Shown here in pieces: positions 36,305-45,763 of a stretch of 64,000 nt of DNA. Position numbers and translations under genes: made by a program. Location of the stretch: contig JAILXV010000002.1 in assembly GCA_045430285.1 (NCBI GenBank), positions 1-64,000 of the forward strand, read 5' to 3'. Positions within the stretch are counted from its first letter, which is position 1. Each line of letters starts with the position of its first letter. This stretch comes from Agarilytica sp045430285. GTDB taxonomy: Bacteria > Pseudomonadota > Gammaproteobacteria > Pseudomonadales > Cellvibrionaceae. The notes under the pieces are model-generated. The model was not told where the DNA came from, ran no database searches, and saw only the letters and a list, made by a program, of their open reading frames with translations.

Positions 36305-37720
36305 ATGAACCAGATCTCAACACATCTTAAAAAATTCGCACGCCGATCTCTCGGGGCGGTTGCATCATCCGCTGTACTAACAGTGGGTGTTGCATCCGTA
36401 CTCGTCAGCTCAATCGCACAAGGGGAAAAGTTAGGCTTCCCTGAAAAAGAAGAATTGAAGTTCGGCTTCATTAAACTAACCGACATGGCCCCCATCGCCA
36501 TCGCTTACGAGAACGGTTATTTTGAAGATGAAGGTCTATACGTCACGATCGAAGCACAAGCAAATTGGAAAGTTTTATTAGATGGCGTCATCGACGGGCA
36601 GCTAGATGGTGCACACATGCTCGCAGGGCAACCTATCGCTGCAACCATCGGCTTTGGTACAAAAGCCCACATCATCACACCCTTTTCAATGGATCTAAAC
36701 GGTAATGGCATTACCGTTTCCAATGAAATATGGAAACAAATGAAGCCCAATATTCCCAAAATGAAAGATGGCCGCCCTGTTCACCCGATCAAGGCAGACG
36801 CATTAAAACCAGTAGTCGAAAAATATAAGGCCGAAGGCAAGCCATTTAATATGGGCATGGTATTCCCTGTATCTACGCACAACTATGAGTTGCGTTATTG
36901 GTTAGCCGCCGGTGGAATCCACCCAGGTTTTTACGCGCCTCACAAAGGCGATATCACAGGAAAGATTAATGCCGACGCACTATTATCGGTTACACCCCCA
37001 CCTCAAATGCCTGCCACATTGGAAGCCGGCACGATTTATGGCTACTGTGTAGGCGAACCATGGAACCAACAGGCGGTATTTAAAGGCATTGGCGTTCCTG
37101 TAATCACTGATTATGAAATATGGAAAGACAATCCTGAAAAAGTATTTGGTATTACTCAAGAATTCGCAGAGAAATATCCCAACACCACCATCCGCTTAAC
37201 TCGCGCACTTATTCGTGCCGCACAATGGCTGGATGAGAACAACAATGCCAATCGACCTGCTGCAGTAAAAATCCTTTCTCAGTCGAACTACGTGGGCGCT
37301 GATTATGACGTGATTGCAAACAGCATGACGGGCACATTCGAATACGAAAAAGGTGATAAGCGTGAAGTGCCAGACTTCAACGTATTCTTCCGCTACAACG
37401 CAACTTACCCTTACTACTCTGACGCAATTTGGTACTTATCTCAGATGCGTCGCTGGGGACAAATTTCTTCAGACAAGAGCGACGACTGGTATATCGATAC
37501 CGCCAAGAAAGTATATCGCCCAGATATCTACGCAAAAGCAGCGAAATCGCTGATTAAAGACAAGCTTGTCAGCGCGAAAGACTTCCCTAACTTTGCAACT
37601 GAAACAGGATTTAAACCACCGCAAAAAGAGTTCATCGACGGCATCGTATATGACGGGACCAAACCGAATGAATATTTAGCGAAATTCCCAATAGGACTTA
37701 AGAAAGGAGACAAGCTGTAA
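36305..37720 (+). CDS. nrtA: Nitrate-type ABC transporter substrate-binding protein (NrtA-like)
   Basis: 471 residues. An N-terminal export signal with a twin arginine (FARRSLGA) is followed by the CmpA/NrtA fold: LKFGFIKLTDMAPIAIAYE near 50, then AQANWKVLLDGVIDGQLDGAHML, which lines the anion pocket in NrtA. It binds nitrate (or nitrite; bicarbonate and cyanate binders are relatives) in the periplasm. First gene of a sigma-54-controlled operon with permease, ATPase and porin. No cyanase gene is present, which favours nitrate. Confidence 0.87.
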   Translation: MNQISTHLKKFARRSLGAVASSAVLTVGVASVLVSSIAQGEKLGFPEKEELKFGFIKLTDMAPIAIAYENGYFEDEGLYVTIEAQANWKVLLDGVIDGQLDGAHMLAGQPIAATIGFGTKAHIITPFSMDLNGNGITVSNEIWKQMKPNIPKMKDGRPVHPIKADALKPVVEKYKAEGKPFNMGMVFPVSTHNYELRYWLAAGGIHPGFYAPHKGDITGKINADALLSVTPPPQMPATLEAGTIYGYCVGEPWNQQAVFKGIGVPVITDYEIWKDNPEKVFGITQEFAEKYPNTTIRLTRALIRAAQWLDENNNANRPAAVKILSQSNYVGADYDVIANSMTGTFEYEKGDKREVPDFNVFFRYNATYPYYSDAIWYLSQMRRWGQISSDKSDDWYIDTAKKVYRPDIYAKAAKSLIKDKLVSAKDFPNFATETGFKPPQKEFIDGIVYDGTKPNEYLAKFPIGLKKGDKL

Positions 37721-37756
37721 GGGTTAGCATAACCCACTGCGCTTGAAGATATTGAC

Positions 37757-38755
37757 ATGAGTACATCAGCCTCTACCACAGAAAAGGTAAGTGTTTTGAA
37801 TATTCCGACACCTAACATCAAAGCGAATCTTAATTTGCTCACACAGCAGATTGTTATCCCTTTACTAGGCATCGTTGTGTTTTTATTTTTCTGGTCGGTA
37901 GCGGCCCAAAACATCAATACCTCTCTAGGGAAGTTTCCTGGACCAAACGCAGTTTACGTGCAATTTAAAACGCTCTACACCGAGCACACCGCTGAACGTA
38001 AAAAGGAAACCGCTTTTTACGAACGACAAGAAAAACGTAACGCTGAGCGTCAAAAGATAGATCCAGACTATGCTCCCAAAAGAAGGGCCTACACAGGTAA
38101 GGAAACCTTTCTGGATCAGATTTTCACAAGTTTAATCACGGTAATGAGTGGGTTTTTCGTTGCCGCGATTATCGCCATCCCTCTTGGGATCGCCATTGGC
38201 TTAAGCAAAACGCTCAATACTGCGATGAACCCCGTTATTCAAATATTCAAACCCGTATCACCGCTTGCGTGGCTACCACTTGTCACCATGGTGGTCAGTG
38301 CCTTATACGTAAGCCCTGACCCAATAGTGCCCAAATCTTTTTTAACCTCACTCATCACAGTTTCACTATGTTGTTTATGGCCGATGGTAATCAACACTTC
38401 GGTGGGCGTATCTTCCATCGACAGCGACCTTATTAACGTTAGTAAGGTCATCCGTTTACCCGCACTGAAACACGTGCAAAAAATCGTGCTTCCTGCATCA
38501 GTCCCCATGATATTTACAGGCATGAGACTTTCTTTAGGCGTCGCCTGGATGGTGTTGATCGCTGCGGAAATGCTTGCACAGAACCCAGGGCTAGGAAAAT
38601 TTGTATGGGATGAGTTTCAAAATGGCAGCTCAAATTCGCTATCACGCATCATGGCGGCCGTGATCGTAATCGGCTTCATTGGCTTCTTATTAGATAGAGG
38701 TATGTTGCAGCTTCAGAAGTATTTCTCTTGGGATAAATCATCTGTAACCCTTTAA
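37757..38755 (+). CDS. nrtB: Nitrate-type ABC transporter permease (NrtB-like)
   Basis: 332 residues with the BPD-transporter inner-membrane fold. The first helix (about 35-55) is followed by an unusual ~55-residue charged stretch (about 75-118) rich in Lys, Arg and Glu, then five or so helices from residue 120. The EAA-like loop for ATPase contact is around INVSKVIRLPALKHVQKIVLPAS. Fits NrtB/SsuC-type permeases. 36 bp after nrtA. Confidence 0.88.
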   Translation: MSTSASTTEKVSVLNIPTPNIKANLNLLTQQIVIPLLGIVVFLFFWSVAAQNINTSLGKFPGPNAVYVQFKTLYTEHTAERKKETAFYERQEKRNAERQKIDPDYAPKRRAYTGKETFLDQIFTSLITVMSGFFVAAIIAIPLGIAIGLSKTLNTAMNPVIQIFKPVSPLAWLPLVTMVVSALYVSPDPIVPKSFLTSLITVSLCCLWPMVINTSVGVSSIDSDLINVSKVIRLPALKHVQKIVLPASVPMIFTGMRLSLGVAWMVLIAAEMLAQNPGLGKFVWDEFQNGSSNSLSRIMAAVIVIGFIGFLLDRGMLQLQKYFSWDKSSVTL

Positions 38756-38789
38756 GGGTATATGACAAAAAATTAAGGGGTACAAAAAA

Positions 38790-39635
38790 ATGACTTTATT
38801 AGACATCAGCCACGTTAGCATGGAGTTCCCAACACCAAAAGGCCCGTTTAGCGCCCTAAATGGCGTTGATTTAAAAATAAATAAGGGTGAATTTGTATCC
38901 CTTATTGGGCACTCCGGATGTGGTAAGTCCACCGTACTTAACATTGTTGCCGGCTTGTACCAAGCCACAAAAGGTGGCGTAATATTAAAAGGTAAAGAAG
39001 TACGCGAACCAGGCCCAGAGCGCGCCGTAGTATTTCAAAACCATTCTTTACTGCCCTGGCTAACCGCCTATGAAAATGTGGCACTTGCCGTTAATCAAGT
39101 TTTTGGAAATACAAAAACAAAAACGGAAAAGAAAGAATGGATCGAGCATAATTTGACGCTCGTACATATGGAGCACGCCATGCATAAACGCCCTGGAGAA
39201 ATTTCGGGCGGAATGAAACAGCGCGTCGGTATTGCACGCGCACTTTCAATGCAACCCGAAATTTTATTAATGGATGAACCCTTTGGCGCCTTGGATGCAT
39301 TAACAAGAGCACACATGCAAGATTCTTTGATGGAGATCCAAAACGAGTTAAACAATACCGTTATTATGATCACACACGATGTAGACGAAGCGGTACTTTT
39401 ATCAGATCGCATCGTTATGATGACAAACGGACCTTCTGCAACCATCGGCGAGATACTAGAGATCGACTTAGAACGACCACGCAGTAGATTAGATTTGGTC
39501 GAAGACAAAAATTACACACACTTGCGTTCGGAAGTATTGAAGTTCTTGTACGAAAAACAACGCAAGGTAGAAGATTTAGACAGCAAGAAAAAGACAACGG
39601 CAAAAAATAAAAACAGTTCCAACAAAGCCGCCTAA
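38790..39635 (+). CDS. nrtC: Nitrate-type ABC transporter ATPase (NrtD-like)
   Basis: 281 residues. Walker A GHSGCGKST, signature ISGGMKQRVGIARAL, Walker B ILLMDEPFGALD and H-loop MITHDVDEA are all intact. It lacks the C-terminal solute-binding extension of cyanobacterial NrtC, so it is the short NrtD type; the symbol is given by operon position. The C-terminus ends in a Lys/Asn-rich tail. Overall the transporter imports nitrate at the cost of ATP. Confidence 0.9.
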   Translation: MTLLDISHVSMEFPTPKGPFSALNGVDLKINKGEFVSLIGHSGCGKSTVLNIVAGLYQATKGGVILKGKEVREPGPERAVVFQNHSLLPWLTAYENVALAVNQVFGNTKTKTEKKEWIEHNLTLVHMEHAMHKRPGEISGGMKQRVGIARALSMQPEILLMDEPFGALDALTRAHMQDSLMEIQNELNNTVIMITHDVDEAVLLSDRIVMMTNGPSATIGEILEIDLERPRSRLDLVEDKNYTHLRSEVLKFLYEKQRKVEDLDSKKKTTAKNKNSSNKAA

Positions 39636-39722
39636 TGCTAGCAGCGGATCGTTTTTAGTCATTAACACAAGGTCCACTACGCTAAACCAGTTTTATAAAA
39701 TACAAATGTTAGGAGTTTATTT

Positions 39723-40892
39723 ATGAAAACAAGAAATCTACTTTTAGGGGCCGCTATAACTAGCATGGGCTTTGCGCCTTTGGCAATTGGGGCAGAATCG
39801 TTTACTGAAGCTATGACCAGCGGAACCGCTTCTGGGGATATTCGCATTCGCTATGAAGATGTTAGCACTGACGATGGCGACGCCGACGCACTAACAATCA
39901 GAACACGATTAGGCTACAAATCAGGAGAGTTAAATGGGTTCTCTGCATATTTAGAGTTTGAAGATGTGAGAGATATGTTTGGCATCGACGAAAAGAACGG
40001 ATTAATCGCTGACCCAGAAGTGACAGAGGTTGACCAAGGATTCCTTCAATACAAAACAGATATGGTAACTGCGAAGCTGGGTCGCCAAGTCATCACGCTA
40101 GACGGCCATCGCCATGTCGGCCATGTCGGATGGAGACAGGACCGCCAGACTTTTGATGCTGCTAGAGTTCAAATAGCACCATCTAAAGATCTAAGCGTAG
40201 ATATTACTCACATATACCAACGCAACAGAATCTTTGGCGAAGCGCAAGATGCCAAATCTAACGACTACCTCGTAAACGTTGGCTATAAAACCCCTGTCGG
40301 TAAGGTTGTGGGGTATGGGTATTTATTAGATGACGAAGCTCGTGACGAACAATCCGATACATTTGGCGTCAGCTTGAATGGCAAAATCGGCTCCGATGTT
40401 AAATTTTTATACGCTGTAGAATTTGCAGTACAAGATATCACTGCGGGCGGAACAGATTACGAAACGGATTACAGCTTACTTGAGCTCGGTGCGATTGTAT
40501 CTGGGTACACGCTCAAAGCAGGCTATGAAACTCTTGGATCAGATGATGGAACAGCCTCGTTTACCACGCCACTTGCGACCTTACATAAATTTAATGGTTG
40601 GGCTGATGTATTTTTGGGCGGCACATTTGTCCCAACATTAATGGAAAACGGACTGGAAGACATGTATGTCACGGCAAGCACCAAACTCGCTGGCTTTAAA
40701 CTCGCTGCGTTCTATCACGACTTCAGCGCAAATGAAGGGTCTGCCGATTACGGAAGTGAAATTGATTTAGTCGTTGCAAAGAAATTCGGCAAAAACTATA
40801 ACGCCGGCGTGAAGTACTCTGCATATTCAGATGACGGATATACTGGAACCGATGTAGACAGAGTTTGGGTTTGGGTTGGCGCTAGCTTCTAA
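39723..40892 (+). CDS. Outer-membrane porin-like beta-barrel protein
   Basis: 389 residues. A clean signal peptide (to about residue 24, AIGA-ES) is followed by alternating hydrophobic/polar strands with glycine/tyrosine-rich turns and a C-terminal VWVWVGASF, ending in the Phe that BAM recognises. Segments such as IRIRYEDV, LTIRTRLGYKSG and TAKLGRQVITLDGH resemble the putative porin/alginate-export superfamily. As the last gene of the nitrate transporter operon it probably lets anions through the outer membrane. Followed by a strong terminator. Confidence 0.78.
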   Translation: MKTRNLLLGAAITSMGFAPLAIGAESFTEAMTSGTASGDIRIRYEDVSTDDGDADALTIRTRLGYKSGELNGFSAYLEFEDVRDMFGIDEKNGLIADPEVTEVDQGFLQYKTDMVTAKLGRQVITLDGHRHVGHVGWRQDRQTFDAARVQIAPSKDLSVDITHIYQRNRIFGEAQDAKSNDYLVNVGYKTPVGKVVGYGYLLDDEARDEQSDTFGVSLNGKIGSDVKFLYAVEFAVQDITAGGTDYETDYSLLELGAIVSGYTLKAGYETLGSDDGTASFTTPLATLHKFNGWADVFLGGTFVPTLMENGLEDMYVTASTKLAGFKLAAFYHDFSANEGSADYGSEIDLVVAKKFGKNYNAGVKYSAYSDDGYTGTDVDRVWVWVGASF

Positions 40893-40913
40893 GGCTAATT
40901 TATCCCACCCAAT

Positions 40914-40948
40914 AAAAAACCTCTCTGTTTCGGCAGAGAGGTTTTTTT
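40914..40948. terminator. Terminator after porin gene (bidirectional)
   Basis: CCTCTCTG / CAGAGAGG stem extended by A and T runs on both sides, loop TTTCGG. It lies between the convergent porin and hisD genes. Confidence 0.93.
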
Positions 40949-40966
40949 ATGCTCGTTCAAAAAAAC

Positions 40967-42271
40967 TCAATCTTTAATTCGATACTCCGCCGATCTAGCA
41001 TGCGCCTCTAAAGATTCACCCCTCGCCATCACCGAAGCAATACGCCCCAGACGATCCGCGCCTTCAGGTGATACGTGAATTAACGAAGTACGCTTAACAT
41101 AGTCATAAACGCCGAGCGGCGAAGAAAAACGTGCAGTACCAGCGGTAGGCAAAACGTGGTTTGGCCCAGCACAATAATCACCGAGCGCTTCCGAACTATA
41201 ACGCCCCATAAAAATCGCACCGGCATGGCGAATATCATCGATCACGGATTCAGGGTTTTCTATGGATAACTCTAAATGTTCTGGTGCAATACGATTAACC
41301 AGCTCTATCGCTTTATCGAGTGATTCAACCTTAATCAGTGCCCCACGATCTTTTAATGACGTTGCAGCCATTTCTGAACGCGCCAAAGTAGGCAGTAATT
41401 TTTCGATGCTGTTATACACTTGATCGACAAAACCGGCATCTTCAGAGATTAGAATCGCCTGAGCATTTTCATCGTGCTCGGCTTGAGAAAAAAGATCCAT
41501 CGCGATCCAATCAGGATCAGTCTTACCATCGCAGACCACCAAAATTTCTGATGGGCCCGCGATCATATCAATATCAACAACGCCAAACACTTCCCGCTTT
41601 GCAGTAGCCACAAAAATATTGCCAGGGCCAACAATCTTATCGACCTTGGGAACCGTCTCTGTACCATAGGCAAGTGCTGCAACTGCTTGCGCACCACCGA
41701 TACGATAAATTCTTTCGACGCCCGCCACGGCAGCGGCTGCTAACACTATATCTTCGATGTGTTCATCCGGTGTTGGCGTTACGAGCACGACCTCCGGAAC
41801 CCCAGCCACTTTTGCTGGGATAGCGGCCATAAGCACAGAAGATGGATATGCTGCTTTTCCACCTGGTGCGTATAAACCCACGCGATCTAGTGGTGTAATT
41901 TTTTGCCCAAGTACCGAACCATCACTTTCTGTGTACTGCCAAGAACCCTGGATTTGATGCTCATGATATTCACGAATGCGTTGCGCAGATTGCTCCAAAG
42001 CATCGCGCTGCTCGGCAGGAATTTTTTCCAAAGCTTCGTGAATCTGAGAAGAATGGATAACAAGATCGTCAGCTGATGCTTGTTCCCAGCGATCAAAGCG
42101 TTGCGTGTATTCCATTAAGGCTGCATCACCGCGCTGGCGCACATCACGCAGCACATCTTTCACAACACGATTTACGCTTTCATCAACGTCATCTTCCCAC
42201 GCAAGCAAGCGTGACAAGGCATCATCAAAACCTTGATCAGAAGCGTCGAGCGTGCGAATTAACTCTGCCAT
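40967..42271 (-). CDS. hisD: Histidinol dehydrogenase
   Basis: 434 residues, normal length. Catalyses the last two oxidations from L-histidinol to histidine, zinc-dependent. IVGPGNIFVATAKREVFG, DMIAGPSEILVV, the Glu-His pair in APEHLEL and the zinc-ligand region GPNHVLPT are present. Two bp after hisG on the same strand, the usual hisG-hisD pair downstream of murA in Pseudomonas-like genomes. Confidence 0.97.
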   Translation of the reverse strand: MAELIRTLDASDQGFDDALSRLLAWEDDVDESVNRVVKDVLRDVRQRGDAALMEYTQRFDRWEQASADDLVIHSSQIHEALEKIPAEQRDALEQSAQRIREYHEHQIQGSWQYTESDGSVLGQKITPLDRVGLYAPGGKAAYPSSVLMAAIPAKVAGVPEVVLVTPTPDEHIEDIVLAAAAVAGVERIYRIGGAQAVAALAYGTETVPKVDKIVGPGNIFVATAKREVFGVVDIDMIAGPSEILVVCDGKTDPDWIAMDLFSQAEHDENAQAILISEDAGFVDQVYNSIEKLLPTLARSEMAATSLKDRGALIKVESLDKAIELVNRIAPEHLELSIENPESVIDDIRHAGAIFMGRYSSEALGDYCAGPNHVLPTAGTARFSSPLGVYDYVKRTSLIHVSPEGADRLGRIASVMARGESLEAHARSAEYRIKD

Positions 42272-42273
42272 GA

Positions 42274-42918
42274 CTACACTGCCTCTGCGGTGTCACTCAC
42301 CGCAGCACTCACCGCATCGATCAGTGCTTCAATTTGTTGATGCTTCATTTTCATAGAGGCTTTATTCACGATTAGACGAGAACTGATATCTGCAATTTTA
42401 TCTCTCGGTTCTAAGCCATTTGCTTTTAGAGTATTACCCGTATCAACAATATCTACGATCTCGTCAGCCAATGACATAATCGGTGCTAATTCCATCGCGC
42501 CGTATAATTTAATCAAATCGACCTGACGCCCTTGAGCAGCATAATAACGTTTAGCCAGGTTAGTATATTTCGTCGCAACACGAATACGCCCTGGCGGTAG
42601 GCTTTGACCTTTGATGCCCGCCGTCATTAATTCGCAACGTGAAATTTTAAGGTCGAGCGGTTCGTAAAACGCATTGCCACCATGCTCTAACAAGGTGTCT
42701 TTACCGGAAACACCCACATCCGCCGCGCCGAATTCTACATAGGTAGGCACATCGCTCCCACGTAAAATAAGTAAGCGTACATCTGGTGAAGTCGTTTCAA
42801 AGGTCAGTTTCCGACTCTTTGAAATATCTTCAGTTGGCTCAATACCCGCCGCCGCAAGCAGTGGTAAAGTCTCTTTTAAAATACGCCCTTTCGTCAGCGC
42901 TATCGTTAATTGAGGCAT
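42274..42918 (-). CDS. hisG: ATP phosphoribosyltransferase, short form
   Basis: 214 residues: catalyses the first step of histidine synthesis. It is the short HisG(S) form, which lacks the C-terminal regulatory domain and normally needs the HisRS-like partner HisZ, not encoded in this window. Typical segments are LTIALTKGRILKETLPLL at the start and IVDIVDTGNTLKANGL near residue 155. Confidence 0.95.
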   Translation of the reverse strand: MPQLTIALTKGRILKETLPLLAAAGIEPTEDISKSRKLTFETTSPDVRLLILRGSDVPTYVEFGAADVGVSGKDTLLEHGGNAFYEPLDLKISRCELMTAGIKGQSLPPGRIRVATKYTNLAKRYYAAQGRQVDLIKLYGAMELAPIMSLADEIVDIVDTGNTLKANGLEPRDKIADISSRLIVNKASMKMKHQQIEALIDAVSAAVSDTAEAV

Positions 42919-42943
42919 AATCGTTTCTTAATTCTGTGTCTGT

Positions 42944-44206
42944 TTATCCTGGAACTCGGCGAATATTCGCGCCGAGTGCTTGCATTTTTTCTTCGATACA
43001 TTCGTAACCACGATCGATATGGTAAATACGATCCACCATAGTTTCGCCTTCTGCTAACAGCGCGGCAATAACCAAACTGGCTGACGCACGCAGATCGGAC
43101 GCCATCACCGGTGCCGCTTTCAACTGTTCGACCCCAGTCACCACTGCCGTATTCCCTTTGAGGGTAATATTGGCACCCATTCGATTTAATTCATGGGTTT
43201 GCACAAGCCGATTTTCAAATATGGTTTCCACAACAATACCCGTGCCTTCGGCCACGGCATTCATCGCGGTGAACTGCGCTTGCATATCCGTCGGGAATGC
43301 GGGGTAAGGCGCAGTGGTAATATCCACAGCCTTTGGACGCTTACCTTTCATATCGAGGGAGATCCAATCTTCTCCAGACTCAATTTCAGCACCCGCCTCT
43401 TGCAGCTTTAACAGTACAACTTCCAATATGTCTGCACGGGTATTTCGCAGCATCACTTTACCACCCGTTGCGGCGGCAGCAGTTAAGTAGGTGCCGGTCT
43501 CGATGCGGTCTGGCATTACTGAGTAAGAACATCCGGATAAGGATTCAACGCCGTCGATAACGAGGTGGTCCGTACCTATCCCTTCGATCTTGGCGCCCAT
43601 GGCAACGAGAAACTCAGCTAAATCCGTAATTTCTGGCTCTCGCGCAGCGTTTTCTAACACCGTGCGCCCTTTGGCTAGAGCAGCAGCCATAAGTAAGTTT
43701 TCGGTACCGCCAACGGTGACGGTTTCCATATAGTAATGCGCCCCCTTCAGACCTTCCGGCGCACGCGCATGAATATAGCCTCCATCCACTTCAATCTCGG
43801 CACCCATGGCTTCTAGGCCACTTAGGTGGATATCCACTGGCCGACTACCAATGGCGCAACCACCGGGAAAAGAAACACGGGCCTCGCCATAACGAGACAA
43901 TAGCGGCCCAAGCACCAATATGGACGCACGCATGGTTTTCACTAATTCGTAGGGGGCTTCGCGCTCTGTAATGGTGTTCGGGTTGATCTCCACACACATT
44001 TTTTCGTCAATGGTGATATCGACCCCCATACACCGCAACAAGGCGAGCATTGTGGTGACATCATTGAGATGCGGCAGATTACCGATATGCACAGGTTCGC
44101 TCGCCAATATGGTGGCGGCCAGAATCGGTAATGCGGAGTTCTTCGAACCGGATATTTTGATATCGCCGTCTAAGCGAACACCGCCTTGAATGATGAGTTT
44201 ATCCAT
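42944..44206 (-). CDS. murA: UDP-N-acetylglucosamine 1-carboxyvinyltransferase
   Basis: 420 residues, first committed step of peptidoglycan precursor synthesis in the cytosol. K22 (SGSKNSALP) and the catalytic loop cysteine C117 (PGGCAIGSRP), which reacts with phosphoenolpyruvate and with fosfomycin, are present; the cysteine implies fosfomycin-sensitive chemistry. Adjacent to ibaG, as in E. coli. Confidence 0.97.
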   Translation of the reverse strand: MDKLIIQGGVRLDGDIKISGSKNSALPILAATILASEPVHIGNLPHLNDVTTMLALLRCMGVDITIDEKMCVEINPNTITEREAPYELVKTMRASILVLGPLLSRYGEARVSFPGGCAIGSRPVDIHLSGLEAMGAEIEVDGGYIHARAPEGLKGAHYYMETVTVGGTENLLMAAALAKGRTVLENAAREPEITDLAEFLVAMGAKIEGIGTDHLVIDGVESLSGCSYSVMPDRIETGTYLTAAAATGGKVMLRNTRADILEVVLLKLQEAGAEIESGEDWISLDMKGKRPKAVDITTAPYPAFPTDMQAQFTAMNAVAEGTGIVVETIFENRLVQTHELNRMGANITLKGNTAVVTGVEQLKAAPVMASDLRASASLVIAALLAEGETMVDRIYHIDRGYECIEEKMQALGANIRRVPG

Positions 44207-44260
44207 GAGGCCTTCTTAAGACTTACTAAAAAATAGGGAAAACGTTATTAAATCAAAGCC

Positions 44261-44521
44261 TTACGCGCTTTGTTCGGCCCACTCTTGGGGCGTATAAGTC
44301 TTCATATGAACGGCATGGATGGCACCACTGGCGATGGCATCGTTCAGAGCGGAGTATACAAGCTGCTGTTTTTTCACAGCATTAAGCCCTTCAAACACAG
44401 CACTGACCACTACAACATGAACATGGCTGCCGTCACTTTCAACATCTACTCGACTGTCGTCAATTTTTGCTTCTAAGGCCGACTTAATCTGTTCTGGGGT
44501 CATCGCTACATTCTCTAACAT
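44261..44521 (-). CDS. ibaG: BolA-family protein IbaG
   Basis: 86-residue BolA-like protein (YrbA). The BolA signature GSHVHVVVVSAVFEGLN and KKQQLVY are clear, and AVHMKTYTPQEW near the end is specific for IbaG. These proteins partner monothiol glutaredoxins in iron-sulfur handling. The start may be ATG 44521 or, six codons later, ATG 44503; neither has a strong ribosome site. Confidence 0.9.
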   Translation of the reverse strand: MLENVAMTPEQIKSALEAKIDDSRVDVESDGSHVHVVVVSAVFEGLNAVKKQQLVYSALNDAIASGAIHAVHMKTYTPQEWAEQSA

Positions 44522-44670
44522 GATATTCGCTGGCGAGTATCATCAATTTAAAACGGGGAAGATAGGTAAAAAACACAGGTTAGGGGCTAGTTATTCCCAC
44601 TTATCTAAGCAGGAATCACCGCTAAATACCCACAATCACGGCTCTCACCAAAGTGGGCGCTAGTGTAATA

Positions 44671-44700
44671 AAAAAGCGGGCGCTACGCACCCGCTCTTTT
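44671..44700 (-). terminator. Terminator after mlaC
   Basis: Minus strand: AGCGGG-T-GC, loop GTA, GC-G-CCCGCT with a T run (TTTTTTATT). It separates mlaC from ibaG, so mlaC does not read strongly into murA. Confidence 0.85.
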
Positions 44701-44745
44701 AATGGTAAGACACAATTTCTATTTAGGCGCTAGCACTAATAAGCA

Positions 44746-45432
44746 CTAACTATCCCAAGCCCAGCCTGCGATAGCGGCGTCCAGGTCACCCTTGCTTTCC
44801 GTGACGGATTGAGAAAACTGCGCACGCAAGGTTTTCCCAAGGTTTACGCCATCCAGAACGACATTGATAAGCTTCCAATGACCGCTACGATGTTTGCCCA
44901 TGGTATAGGACACTCGGTTCACGCCTTCTGGACCTTTGAACTTCTGAATCACTTCGACTTTGCGCTTCTCGCCCACCGCTTCAGCAGGTTTCTGTACGCT
45001 GATTTCATAGTCAGCGAAATTTGCCATCCCCTTCGCGTAGGTCTCAACCATCCCACTGGTAAATACTTCTATAAATTGTGTTTTTTGTGACTCGGACGCC
45101 GCCTTCCAATACTTTGCGCCCATCACGTTGCGGGCGATATATTTAAAGTCGACAGACGATTCCATAATCGCTCGAACATCTTTGAAATATTGGCCAGGGT
45201 TAGTTTTTAAGGCTTCTTGACCACCGCTCACAACCGTCATCAATTCTGAGGTCACCTTCTCTACCACATCATGAGGGGAGATATTCGCTACAGCGACTTT
45301 CTTTTCGCTACCGGCTTCTTTCCCCGCATCTGCCGCCACAGCAAAGATGCTTCCCGCAAGTAACGAAACAACAATCAAAGCCCTTGAAACTATACCGGCA
45401 ACCTTGCGGAAATTTGTATTGTGCGTAGTCAA
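44746..45432 (-). CDS. mlaC: MlaC-family periplasmic phospholipid-binding protein
   Basis: About 228 residues. I choose the TTG at 45432 because an excellent AGGAGAG ribosome site sits five bases before it; an ATG at 45447 and a TTG at 45465 are in-frame alternatives. The signal peptide ends near SIFAVAA. The mature part has the MlaC pattern (YFKDVRAIMESSVDFKYIARNVMG, later QKTQFIEVFTSGMVETYAKGM). MlaC carries phospholipids between the outer-membrane MlaA and the inner-membrane MlaFEDB transporter. Here mlaF, mlaE, mlaD and mlaB are not adjacent, unlike the usual operon. Confidence 0.9.
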   Translation of the reverse strand: MTTHNTNFRKVAGIVSRALIVVSLLAGSIFAVAADAGKEAGSEKKVAVANISPHDVVEKVTSELMTVVSGGQEALKTNPGQYFKDVRAIMESSVDFKYIARNVMGAKYWKAASESQKTQFIEVFTSGMVETYAKGMANFADYEISVQKPAEAVGEKRKVEVIQKFKGPEGVNRVSYTMGKHRSGHWKLINVVLDGVNLGKTLRAQFSQSVTESKGDLDAAIAGWAWDS

Positions 45433-45763
45433 GATATCTCTCCTCATTTTAATCCTGTGAACCAACTGATTTTGAATGCTTTATTTAGGGTGTTTATTGA
45501 CAAGTTTGTTAAGAAAACGGAATTTCAACGGCGCTAATCGCGAGGCTGACCCCAAGTATTCCCACCTAAGATTGCAATATACACCGCCCAACCTGAACGA
45601 AAGCTGACAATTCCGGTTCAGGAAGATAATATGCGCCCCTCATAACACTGCGTCAGACTGTGAATTCTACTGGAAATTCCAAGCGAAGATGAAGCTCATT
45701 CGCTGCTCTGGCGCTCTTAACCCAATAGCTTGCAGAAGCTGATTTATTTAGGCCACTCACTTC

